5,989 nt of DNA from contig PMSZ01000204.1 in the NCBI GenBank assembly GCA_003168235.1, forward strand, positions 1-5,989, given 5' to 3'. The DNA comes from Acidobacteriaceae bacterium (GTDB lineage Bacteria; Acidobacteriota; Terriglobia; Terriglobales; Acidobacteriaceae). Shown in pieces: positions 1 to 5,156 of this stretch; the first letter of the stretch is position 1; each line of letters opens with the position of its first letter. The translations under genes were made by a program, and so were the position numbers. Under the pieces are notes generated by a model. The model made no database searches and was not told the DNA's origin. It worked only from the letters and a program-made list of their open reading frames with translations.

Positions 1-745
1 TGGGGATATCGTGCTTGAGATGCAGGCGCTCTTCGAAGCGCTGGGCAAAGCGGTGCTGCAGTTTTTCTCCGGAGGGGTCGACGAGAAGAATACTGAACAT
101 CTGATAGTCGATGAGACGGTTGAGGAGTTCGGCGATGCGTTTGAGCAGTTCGTCGAGGTTGAGAATCGAGGTGAGCTCGCGGGCAATTTCGTTGAGCAAG
201 AGCAAAGTGCGCGCCTGGCGGGTGATGCGCGTGTGCAGGCGGGCATTCTCGATGCCGACGGCCATGCGGGAAGCGATCAGGGTGAGCAGGCGCTTGTGCT
301 CTTCGGTGAAATATCCTTTTTCGCGGGCTTCGAGGTCGATCACGCCGATGAGGCGGTTCTTGACGATGAGCGGGACAGCGAGCTCGGAGTGAACGTTGGG
401 CACGGCTTCGATATAGAGATCTTCGCGAGTCACATCGGCGACGAGAACGGCCTGGCGGGTCTGAGCGGCGCGCCCGGTAATGCCCTGGCCGACTTTGACG
501 CGGATGCGTTCGGCGACTTTGTCGGGATAGCCGACATGGAAGCGAACATAGAGCTCCTGCAAAGGTTCGTTAAGCAGGAGGATGGCGAAAATCTCGTAGT
601 CGATAACTTTGCGGACAAGCTCCGCGACGCGACGCAAAGTGGTCTCGAGGTCGAGGGTGGTGTTGACCACGTCGGCGACTTCGAGCAGAAGCGGTTCCAC
701 CTCAGACGGGCGCAAAGTTGGCGAGGGGTGGGATTTCACAAGCAT
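1..745 (-). CDS. Tandem GAF-domain signalling protein, 3' end outside the window
   Basis: The minus strand from ATG at 745 stays open to the window edge, giving 248 residues with no stop. Two GAF modules are visible. GAF1 spans about residues 22-168 and contains RVKVGQGITGRAA (82-94) and SELAVPLI...RLIGVIDLEA (120-140). GAF2 begins near residue 184 and is cut by the edge. The module starts are clearly duplicated: LDLETTLRRVAELVRKVIDY (31-50) matches LNLDELLKRIAELLNRLIDY (195-214). The helix at about 165-190 is probably the signalling linker. GAF domains bind small ligands or chromophores and control a C-terminal output domain; in this family that is often a SpoIIE/PP2C phosphatase or a histidine kinase, but the output is not in the window. 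There is no signal peptide or membrane segment, so it should be cytosolic. The start is chosen because an in-frame TAA lies six codons upstream; the Shine-Dalgarno is poor. It lies 98 bp downstream of hpt on the same strand. The family call is firm; the output domain is unknown. Confidence 0.92.
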   Translation of the reverse strand, partial: MLVKSHPSPTLRPSEVEPLLLEVADVVNTTLDLETTLRRVAELVRKVIDYEIFAILLLNEPLQELYVRFHVGYPDKVAERIRVKVGQGITGRAAQTRQAVLVADVTREDLYIEAVPNVHSELAVPLIVKNRLIGVIDLEAREKGYFTEEHKRLLTLIASRMAVGIENARLHTRITRQARTLLLLNEIARELTSILNLDELLKRIAELLNRLIDYQMFSILLVDPSGEKLQHRFAQRFEERLHLKHDIP

Positions 746-763
746 TATGATAGCAGCCGATTA

Positions 764-851
764 ATTTGTAATTGGTAATTTGTGATTTGCAATTTAAAAA
801 GCGGGGGCGCCAGGTTTGAAAATCACAAATTACAAATTACCGATTACAAAT
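764..851. repeat. Palindrome of 7-bp tandem repeats between hpt and the GAF gene
   Basis: The left arm (764-791, plus a partial unit to 795) reads as four heptads: ATTTGTA, ATTGGTA, ATTTGTG, ATTTGCA. The right arm (824-851) is the reverse complement in the same register: CACAAAT, TACAAAT, TACCGAT, TACAAAT. The arms can pair over 28 bp with four mismatches, and the outer 20 bp have only one. A GC-richer spacer of about 30 bp (centre 801-810, gcgggggcgc) separates them. The AT-rich arms contrast sharply with the surrounding coding DNA. The right arm contains the hpt stop codon (844-846) and its last two sense codons. As RNA it would form a long hairpin just after hpt, so it could end or attenuate transcription before the GAF gene or protect the hpt 3' end. 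It has no clear U-tract, so the terminator role is inference. Confidence 0.85.
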
Positions 852-1401
852 TCTCCAGTACGCAAATATCGGGAAGATTACGGTAACGTTCGGCATAGTC
901 GAGTCCGTAGCCGACGACGTAGGCATCGGGGATGGTGAAGCCGATATATTGCGCTTCGATCGGCTGCTTGCGGCGAGAAGGCTTATCGAGCAGCGCGGCG
1001 ATGCGGATCGAGCGCGGCTGGTGGGCGCGTATCAGCTTGGAGATGTAGTTCAGCGTCAGTCCAGTGTCGAGGATGTCTTCGACGAGGATCACGTTGCGGT
1101 CGGCAAGGGACTGGTCCAGATCTTTGGTCAGACGTACTTCGCCGAGAGAGTCCCAGGCGGCGTGCCCGGCCGGATCTTCCTTGGCGATGGGGCGGTTTCC
1201 GTAGCTGGAAACTCCGATGAAATCGAACGTGGCGTCGAGCGGGACCTGGCGGGCGAGGTCGCTGAGGAAAACAGCCGCTCCTTTGAGAACGCCGACGAAG
1301 ATGATCGCTTGGCCGGCGAAATCGCGAGCGATCTCTTGTCCCATCTCGGCGACGCGCTTGGCGATGGTTTCGCGGGAGAGCATTACTTTAAGTTCGGGCA
1401 T
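844..1401 (-). CDS. hpt: Hypoxanthine (guanine) phosphoribosyltransferase
   Basis: This cytosolic purine-salvage enzyme joins hypoxanthine or guanine to PRPP to give IMP or GMP plus pyrophosphate. The protein is 185 residues, near the usual 175-185. The sequence shows GVLKGA (37-42, the first PRPP loop), SSYG (65-68, start of the flexible active-site loop), and the PRPP signature VILVEDILDTGLTL (104-117) with E108/D109 and D112 in the place of the catalytic base. It also has the base-contacting Lys in LLDK (137-140) and the GLDYAERYRNLP segment (166-177) with the purine/Mg-side Asp. The loop between SSYG and KDLD (93-96) is 24 residues, about 12 longer than in the E. coli or B. subtilis enzymes as I recall them. 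The ATG at 1401 gives a full N-terminus, though the Shine-Dalgarno is weak. The stop lies inside the heptad palindrome. The gene is divergent from the metal-dependent hydrolase gene and upstream of the GAF gene. Confidence 0.96.
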   Translation of the reverse strand: MPELKVMLSRETIAKRVAEMGQEIARDFAGQAIIFVGVLKGAAVFLSDLARQVPLDATFDFIGVSSYGNRPIAKEDPAGHAAWDSLGEVRLTKDLDQSLADRNVILVEDILDTGLTLNYISKLIRAHQPRSIRIAALLDKPSRRKQPIEAQYIGFTIPDAYVVGYGLDYAERYRNLPDICVLENL

Positions 1402-1480
1402 TGAGCATCATCTTATACACGATTTTTGGTGCAACCGGAATCAATTAAATCGAATCAACGCGCTTTCTGGTTGCTCCGCA

Positions 1481-1510
1481 TTGCGCGGTGTTATCGGCAG
1501 TCACTACAAT
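1481..1510 (+). promoter_or_regulatory. Possible weak sigma70-type promoter for the metal-dependent hydrolase gene
   Basis: TACAAT at 1505-1510 matches the -10 consensus at five of six positions. TTGCGC at 1481-1486 is a poor -35 (three of six), spaced 18 bp. Transcription would start near 1517 and leave a leader of about 90 nt containing the 15-bp tandem repeats. It is the best candidate I see in the divergent region, but weak. Confidence 0.3.
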
Positions 1511-1535
1511 GACTGTTCGCGGATGAGTTTGCAGA

Positions 1536-1595
1536 TTTCTCGCAAATCAATGTTCCGCAGACCAATATTTCGCAAACCAACGTTTCGCAAACCGG
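1536..1595 (+). repeat. Four 15-bp tandem repeats just upstream of the GTG start at 1608
   Basis: Four head-to-tail 15-bp units run at 1536-1550, 1551-1565, 1566-1580 and 1581-1595: tttctcgcaaatcaa, tgttccgcagaccaa, tatttcgcaaaccaa, cgtttcgcaaaccgg. The CGC core recurs exactly every 15 bp (1541, 1556, 1571, 1586). The last two units agree best, and the first is most diverged. The array ends within the Shine-Dalgarno of the next gene (1594-1599) and lies in the divergent hpt/hydrolase intergenic region. A 15-bp period is about 1.4 helical turns, so the units would not all face one side of the helix. The array could be a series of operator half-sites, a leader RNA element or a replication-slippage product. 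Confidence 0.8.
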
Positions 1596-1599
1596 GGAG
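1594..1599 (+). promoter_or_regulatory. Shine-Dalgarno that decides the GTG start at 1608
   Basis: GGGGAG lies eight bases before GTG 1608, and no ATG at the family's usual N-terminus competes. The first two bases overlap the last 15-bp repeat unit, so the repeat array abuts the ribosome binding site. Confidence 0.7.
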
Positions 1600-1607
1600 A
1601 TATTTTC

Positions 1608-2309
1608 GTGAAACTGCAAGGAATTCAAGTTACCTGGCTGGGCCACGCTACCTTTCGCATCGAAACGCCGGAAGGGAAGAGGCTCTACATCGATCCGTGG
1701 ATTGCGGGGAATCCGATGTGCCCCGCGGGCGAGAAGAATGTGACCCGAGCCGACGCCATGCTTTGTACGCACGGGCATGGCGACCACATTGGAGATGCGG
1801 TCGAGGTGGGCAAGAAGGTCAATCCGGTTGCGGTTGGCATCTTTGAACTTTGCATGTGGCTGCAGAAAAAAGGCGTTCAACAGATTTCTCCCATGAATAA
1901 AGGAGGCACGCAAACCGTGGCGGGAGTGAAGATCACCATGGTTCATGCAGTGCATTCGTGCGGGATTCAGGATGGCGACCAGATTGTTTATGGCGGCGAG
2001 GCTTGCGGCTACGTGCTCGAATTTTCGAACGGAGTCAAGATTTACCACGCGGGCGATACTAACGTATTCAGCGACATGGCGATTATTCGCGATCTCTATG
2101 CGCCGAAGATTGTGATGCTGCCGATTGGCGATCACTTTACGATGTCGCCGCGTGAAGCAGCATACGCCTGCAAACTGCTGCAGCCGGAAACGGTCATCCC
2201 GATGCACTTTGGGACGTTTCCGATGCTGACGGGAACACCGGCACAATTGAAAAAGCTTGTGCCCGAAGTGGAAGTACTGGAAATGAAGCCGGGACAAACG
2301 ATTTCATAG
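1608..2309 (+). CDS. UPF0173/YtkL-type metal-dependent hydrolase (metallo-beta-lactamase fold)
   Basis: This is a 233-residue protein starting at GTG, a normal length for the UPF0173 family of small metallo-beta-lactamase-fold hydrolases. The N-terminal VTWLGHATFRIET (8-20) and YIDPWIAGNP (27-36) are typical. The metal-binding motif is THGHGDH (54-60) with H55, H57, D59 and H60. Further likely ligands are H113/H116 in MVHAVHS, H147 and D150 in YHAGDT, D175/H176 in LPIGDHFTM, and H200 in IPMHFGTFP. The full ligand set suggests an active two-metal hydrolase. The natural substrate of this family is not established. There is no signal peptide, so it should be cytosolic. It is the first of three plus-strand genes, with the O-methyltransferase 88 bp downstream. 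A 268-codon ORF antisense to it (1491-2297) is a shadow. Confidence 0.93.
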   Translation: MKLQGIQVTWLGHATFRIETPEGKRLYIDPWIAGNPMCPAGEKNVTRADAMLCTHGHGDHIGDAVEVGKKVNPVAVGIFELCMWLQKKGVQQISPMNKGGTQTVAGVKITMVHAVHSCGIQDGDQIVYGGEACGYVLEFSNGVKIYHAGDTNVFSDMAIIRDLYAPKIVMLPIGDHFTMSPREAAYACKLLQPETVIPMHFGTFPMLTGTPAQLKKLVPEVEVLEMKPGQTIS

Positions 2310-2332
2310 TGCGTCTTCTTCATAGTGTCTTC
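2303..2332 (+). repeat. Short tandem duplication over the hydrolase stop codon
   Basis: TTCATAGTG at 2303-2311 and 2319-2327 is each followed by TCTTC (2314-2318 and 2328-2332); the first copy carries two extra bases. The first copy includes the TAG stop (2307-2309). This looks like a small slippage duplication with no obvious function. Confidence 0.5.
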
Positions 2333-2397
2333 GGTCGGTTTGGCTGGGCGGGCATGCTCGAAGTTCCGCCGACGAGAATTGGATTATCAGGAGTGGC

Positions 2398-3075
2398 ATG
2401 ACGAATAAAACTGAGAAGCAACCCGCAAAACGCGACTGGCAGATGTTGGGTGGAATCACGGTTCCAGAGGTCGAGGAGTATATGTACGCCATGCTGCCGG
2501 CGCGCGACGAAGTGCTGACCGAGATGGAGGCGGATGCCACGAAAAACGATGTAGCGATCGTTGGACCGGCCGTGGCGCGAGTGCTCTATCAGTTGGCTAC
2601 GATCAGCGGAGCAAAAAGAGTGTTTGAGATGGGGTCGGCAATTGGATATTCCACCATCTGGTGGGCGCGGGCGGTGGGGGACGGCGGACGCGTCATTTAC
2701 ACGGATGGCGATCCGAAGCGGGCTGACAAAGCGCGGCGCTACTTTGACCGCGCCGGGGTCAGCGAGCGGATTACCGTCCGGGTGGGAGATGCTCTCGAGA
2801 TTCTTTCGGAAGAAAAGCAGCCTTACGACATTATTTTTAACGATGTCGACAAGGTGGATTATCCGCGAGTGTTTCGCGTGGCGTTGCCGCGGGTGAGAAG
2901 CGGCGGACTTTTTATTACCGACAACGTTCTCTGGAGTGGAAAGCTGCGCAAGCCGAATCCGGATGCGCCGACCAAGGCCATTCTCGAATTCAATAAGCTG
3001 ATCTACGAATCGAAGGACCTGTTTACGACGATCCTCCCCATACGGGATGGAGTGGCGGTTTGCGTGAAGAAGTAG
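2398..3075 (+). CDS. Class I SAM-dependent O-methyltransferase (cation-dependent COMT-like)
   Basis: This 225-residue cytosolic protein should move a methyl group from S-adenosylmethionine to a hydroxyl, probably on a catechol-like or other small aromatic acceptor. Motif I is VFEMGSAIGYSTIWWARA (75-92), the glycine-rich SAM loop. IYTDGDPKRAD (100-110) carries the acidic residues that contact the SAM ribose. GDALEIL (130-136) follows. FNDVDKVDYP (147-156) matches the FIDADKxNY segment with the metal-binding Asp (D149), and ITDNVLWSG (173-181) supplies the second metal pair D175/N176. These match the Mg-dependent Methyltransf_3 family. The first 20 residues are polar and probably flexible. AGGAG at 2389-2393 sits only four bases before the ATG. 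The gene sits between the hydrolase (88 bp) and ypdA (96 bp). The acceptor cannot be read from the sequence. Confidence 0.92.
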   Translation: MTNKTEKQPAKRDWQMLGGITVPEVEEYMYAMLPARDEVLTEMEADATKNDVAIVGPAVARVLYQLATISGAKRVFEMGSAIGYSTIWWARAVGDGGRVIYTDGDPKRADKARRYFDRAGVSERITVRVGDALEILSEEKQPYDIIFNDVDKVDYPRVFRVALPRVRSGGLFITDNVLWSGKLRKPNPDAPTKAILEFNKLIYESKDLFTTILPIRDGVAVCVKK

Positions 3076-3171
3076 CGATATCTGTCCATCGGGCGATCCG
3101 AGCCATCGGATAATCGAGAGTCAAAGACCAGAGCGCGATGTTAGAATTCCGGTTTCACTCTTCAGCGCCCG

Positions 3172-4260
3172 ATGAAATCCCAAACGCCTTTATCCGTCGA
3201 AGAAATTCCGGAAACCCTGCCTCGCAGGCAGACGCAGGCGCGTGCCGACTCGTGGAACGACGTTCTGGTCGTGGGCGCCGGGCCTACGGGGATGGCTTGC
3301 GCCATTGAGGCGCAGAAGGCTGGACTGAAGGCCATCGTTATCGACAAGGGATGCCTGGTGAATTCCATCTACAACTACCCGACAAACATGGTGTTCTTCA
3401 CCACGCCGGAGTTGCTGGAGATTGGCGACATTCCTTTCACCACGGCTTCAGCGAAGCCCAACCGGTTGGAAGCGCTGGAATATTACCGGCGGGTGGCCGA
3501 GCATTATGAGTTGGATATTCGCCAGTACGAATGGGTGAAGACGATTACCGGCGAAGACAACGATTTTCGCGTGGCAACGACCAACCGTCATGACGCTATC
3601 CACGACTATCGCGCGCGCAAGATCGTGCTGGCGACCGGCTATTACGACCTGGCGAACAAGCTGAACGTTCCGGGCGAAGATCTGGCCAAAGTCTTTCATT
3701 ATTATCGGGAGCCACATCCTTACTTCGACACGGATGTGGTGGTGATTGGGGGCAAGAATTCCGCGGCGGAAACGGCTTTGGATCTGTGGCGGCACGGCGC
3801 GCGAGTAACGCTGGTGCATCGCGGAGCGCAGATGCACAATCACGTGAAGTATTGGGTACGTCCCGACATTGAGAATCGCATCAAGGCGGGCGAAATCACG
3901 GCATACTTCAACAGTGAGGTACGGGAAATCGGGGAGGACTGTGTGGTGGTGCGTACGCCTTCAGGCACCATTCGCCTGAGGAACGATTTCGTATTTGCGC
4001 TTACGGGATATCATCCCGATTACGATTTTTTGCGCAGCGCGGGCATTGAACTTTCTTCTGAACAACTGCGCCCGGTATGCGATCCTGAGACGCTGGAATC
4101 GAATGTATTGGGAATCTATGTGGCAGGTGTGATTGTCGCGGGATCGCGGACCAGCGAAATTTTCATCGAGAATGGCCGCTTCCACGGCAAACTGATTGCG
4201 GCCGACCTGGGCGCGAAACTAGGACGCGGGAACCCCAATTTTCCTCTCGACGCCACGTAA
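3172..4260 (+). CDS. ypdA: YpdA/Bdr-family FAD-dependent NAD(P)H disulfide reductase
   Basis: This 362-residue two-dinucleotide-domain flavoprotein is close along its length to YpdA, the putative bacillithiol-disulfide reductase. FAD binds at VLVVGAGPTGMACAIEA (31-47). SIYNYPTNMVFF (65-76) and ATGYYD (154-159) are YpdA hallmarks. NAD(P)H binds at VVIGGKNSAAETALDL (190-205). ALTGYHPDYDFL (276-287), YVAGVIVAG (316-324) and FIENGRFHGK (331-340) complete the C-terminal FAD side. There is no CxxC pair as in thioredoxin reductase, which is normal for YpdA. Characterised YpdA has GGGPCG/GAGPCG in the FAD loop, and its Cys is reported as needed for activity. Here that position is Thr39, with other cysteines at C43, C61, C257 and C303. 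The N-terminus is about 28 residues longer than in Firmicutes members, polar, and not a signal peptide. A later start is possible, but no better ATG/GTG with a ribosome binding site is evident. It is last of three plus-strand genes. Bacillithiol use by this organism is inferred. Confidence 0.92.
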   Translation: MKSQTPLSVEEIPETLPRRQTQARADSWNDVLVVGAGPTGMACAIEAQKAGLKAIVIDKGCLVNSIYNYPTNMVFFTTPELLEIGDIPFTTASAKPNRLEALEYYRRVAEHYELDIRQYEWVKTITGEDNDFRVATTNRHDAIHDYRARKIVLATGYYDLANKLNVPGEDLAKVFHYYREPHPYFDTDVVVIGGKNSAAETALDLWRHGARVTLVHRGAQMHNHVKYWVRPDIENRIKAGEITAYFNSEVREIGEDCVVVRTPSGTIRLRNDFVFALTGYHPDYDFLRSAGIELSSEQLRPVCDPETLESNVLGIYVAGVIVAGSRTSEIFIENGRFHGKLIAADLGAKLGRGNPNFPLDAT

Positions 4261-4273
4261 ACCCAATGAGTCC

Positions 4274-4319
4274 GGTGGCCTTCACACGTAGCGGATTTCT
4301 GCTTTGCATGAAGGCCACC
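4274..4319. terminator. Perfect 11-bp inverted repeat between convergent genes, possible bidirectional terminator
   Basis: GGTGGCCTTCA (4274-4284) is the exact reverse complement of TGAAGGCCACC (4309-4319), with a 24-base loop. It starts 13 bp after the ypdA stop and faces the convergent secreted-protein gene, so it could end transcription from both sides. Neither side has a T-run, so this is a stem-loop by sequence and a terminator by position only. Confidence 0.5.
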
Positions 4320-4339
4320 AGCTCGCGACAAATCGTGGT

Positions 4340-4357
4340 GCGGGCAACTGGGCCCGC
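4340..4357 (-). terminator. Short GC hairpin after the secreted-protein gene
   Basis: GCGGGC (4340-4345) and GCCCGC (4352-4357) form a perfect 6-bp stem with a 6-base loop, 15 bp past the stop of the minus-strand gene. Read on the minus strand it is followed by mixed sequence with only a short T-run, so it would be a weak intrinsic terminator. Confidence 0.4.
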
Positions 4358-4372
4358 GCAATCGCACACTAA

Positions 4373-4897
4373 TTAAAGAACGACGGTGATCGCTACCTGC
4401 ACACCGGGATGCAGCAGGTCGAAAAGGAAGTATTCGCCATCGATGTAGTCGATGTAGCACTGATCGGTATAGGCCCAACCCACCGGCCACGCATCAACAA
4501 CGACAAACGAATAGCCACCGTACTGGAACTGGGGCCGTCCGCCGACAGTGGTTACGTGAGTGACGCTGAACGTGTGCTGCCGTCCAAAACTTGCCCGAAA
4601 CTTGTCCTCGGGGATGCGGCCGGCTTGAGAGCCTTCTTTTTTCGCTGTGGCATTGTCTTGTTTTGCCATCTTGTCATTGTTGTTTTGCGCCTTGTCGTTT
4701 TGCATCTTGTCATTGCTTTGCGCCGGCTTATCTTTGTCCTGATCGGGCTTTTGCGGCTTGGCCTCATCCTGGCGAGGCGCTTCTTTCGTATCGTCCTGCG
4801 GTTTGCTGTCCTCGTGTTGCTCTTGTGCGTAGACCATGGTGGTCATGCCAAGCAGCAGCGCGAGAATGGATGCGCTTAACAGTCGGGTAAGTTTCAT
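4373..4897 (-). CDS. Secreted protein of unknown function with Lys/Asp/Gln-rich linker and aromatic C-terminal domain
   Basis: The protein is 174 residues in three parts. Residues 1-24 are a clear Sec signal peptide: basic start, hydrophobic core ILALLLGM, and likely cleavage after VYA. Residues 25-93 are a charged, Pro/Gln/Asp/Lys-rich low-complexity stretch with a 12-residue internal repeat (NDKM at 62-65 and 74-77, from a 36-bp DNA repeat); it is probably disordered. Residues 94-174 form a compact domain, RIPEDKFRASFGRQHTF (94-110), FQYGGYSF (124-131), WPVGWAYTD (137-145), YIDYIDGEYFLF (148-159) and a hydrophobic C-terminal strand (166-174), resembling an all-beta module. I recall similar domains in secreted acidobacterial proteins of unknown role, but name no family. 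One Cys (C147) remains after processing. AGGAGG at 4906-4911 gives a strong start. A 37-residue hydrophobic ORF lies 41 bp upstream on the same strand. Location should be periplasmic or extracellular; function unknown. Confidence 0.86.
   Translation of the reverse strand: MKLTRLLSASILALLLGMTTMVYAQEQHEDSKPQDDTKEAPRQDEAKPQKPDQDKDKPAQSNDKMQNDKAQNNNDKMAKQDNATAKKEGSQAGRIPEDKFRASFGRQHTFSVTHVTTVGGRPQFQYGGYSFVVVDAWPVGWAYTDQCYIDYIDGEYFLFDLLHPGVQVAITVVL
4667..4715 (-). repeat. 36-bp-period in-frame repeat inside the low-complexity linker
   Basis: CATCTTGTCATTG occurs at 4667-4679 and again at 4703-4715 on the plus strand, exactly 36 bp apart, and encodes the two NDKM motifs. The bases that follow each copy also match, apart from a short gap. 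Twelve codons is an in-frame period, consistent with linker growth by slippage. Confidence 0.6.
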
Positions 4898-4905
4898 AGG
4901 GGTTG

Positions 4906-4911
4906 CCTCCT
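4906..4911 (-). promoter_or_regulatory. Strong Shine-Dalgarno of the secreted-protein gene
   Basis: On the minus strand AGGAGG stands eight bases before ATG 4897, ideal spacing that fixes the start directly before the signal peptide. It is the best ribosome binding site in the window and suggests high translation. Confidence 0.75.
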
Positions 4912-4938
4912 CTGACGACTCAGACGTTAGATGAACTC

Positions 4939-5052
4939 CTAACTTCTATGCATTGGTTGCCGATAACGTGATACGGGTTTGAAAAACAAATCAAAGAGCC
5001 ATGCGACGAAAAGCATTTCAACAATCCGTTCGATCGGATGCAGCCACTTCAT
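4939..5052 (-). CDS. Small hydrophobic protein, 37 residues, probably membrane-associated
   Basis: ATG at 5052 opens a 37-codon frame ending at TAG (4939-4941). The protein begins MKWLHPIERIVEMLFVAW and continues LFDLFFKP, then a basic tail, VSRYRQPMHRS. Residues about 10-24 form one hydrophobic, aromatic helix long enough for a short membrane anchor, flanked by charged ends. GGAGG (5057-5061) lies four bases upstream of the ATG, close but usable. It ends 41 bp before the secreted-protein gene on the same strand, so the two may share a transcript. The same frame stays open upstream to about 5235, but that part reads as Arg/Pro/Ser-rich shadow sequence, so the internal ATG with its ribosome binding site is preferred. 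I recognise no family. Evidence is the ribosome binding site, hydrophobic pattern and position; codon statistics are too short to help. Confidence 0.5.
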   Translation of the reverse strand: MKWLHPIERIVEMLFVAWLFDLFFKPVSRYRQPMHRS

Positions 5053-5085
5053 AGGGCCTCCGTATGTACTGATGAAGCACGAGAA

Positions 5086-5113
5086 TTGCCACGGATAAAT
5101 CTGTTTGTATACT
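5086..5113 (+). promoter_or_regulatory. Sigma70-like promoter for the DsbD-type gene
   Basis: TTGCCA (5086-5091) and TATACT (5108-5113) each match the consensus at five of six positions and are 16 bp apart. Transcription would start near 5120, giving a leader of about 130 nt to the ATG at 5253. This is the best promoter match I see in the window. Any promoter for the divergent small-protein/secreted-protein pair must overlap or flank it; I could not assign one. Confidence 0.55.
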
Positions 5114-5156
5114 GCGGGATACCACAATGACCGCAGGGATGACCGCGGATTCGCGG
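5112..5156 (+). other. Two GC-rich stem-loops at the start of the DsbD-gene leader
   Basis: CTGCGG (5112-5117) pairs with CCGCAG (5131-5136). Directly after it, CCGCG (5143-5147) pairs with CGCGG (5152-5156) around a GATT loop. Both fall in the early leader predicted from the promoter at 5086-5113; the first stem overlaps the -10 box and the predicted start site, so it may act in DNA rather than RNA. They could affect expression, but short GC stems arise easily by chance. Confidence 0.3.

Noticed and set aside
11..778. Plus-strand open frame of 255 codons at the left end
   Set aside because: Its protein is an Asp/Glu/Gly-rich shadow. The minus strand here encodes a clear GAF-domain protein with duplicated motifs, which explains the open antisense frame.
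1412..1417. Minus-strand TATAAG as a -10 box for hpt
   Set aside because: The spaced -35 position (TTCCGG) matches poorly, and transcription would begin almost at the start codon.
949..1846. Plus-strand frames at 949-1404 and 1217-1846
   Set aside because: They overlap hpt antisense and the start of the hydrolase gene; their products show no recognisable motifs and their codon patterns follow the real genes.
1491..2297. Minus-strand 268-codon frame with a Cys-containing pentapeptide-like repeat near its C-terminus
   Set aside because: It is antisense to the well-supported metal-dependent hydrolase. The pentapeptide pattern is the 15-bp tandem repeat read as codons, not a real repeat protein.
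3096..3111. Small stem-loop (ATCCGA, GCCA loop, TCGGAT) after the O-methyltransferase gene as a terminator
   Set aside because: The stem is only 6 bp with no T-run after it, so I could not support termination; co-transcription with ypdA remains possible.
3142..3147. TAGAAT as a -10 box for a separate ypdA promoter
   Set aside because: No acceptable -35 lies at 16-18 bp, so the match is no better than chance.
4409..4890. Plus-strand frames antisense to the secreted protein, including a Leu/Val-rich one that looks like a membrane protein
   Set aside because: Hydrophobicity comes from the reverse complement of Lys/Asp/Gln codons in the linker. The minus strand has the signal peptide, strong ribosome binding site and coherent domain.
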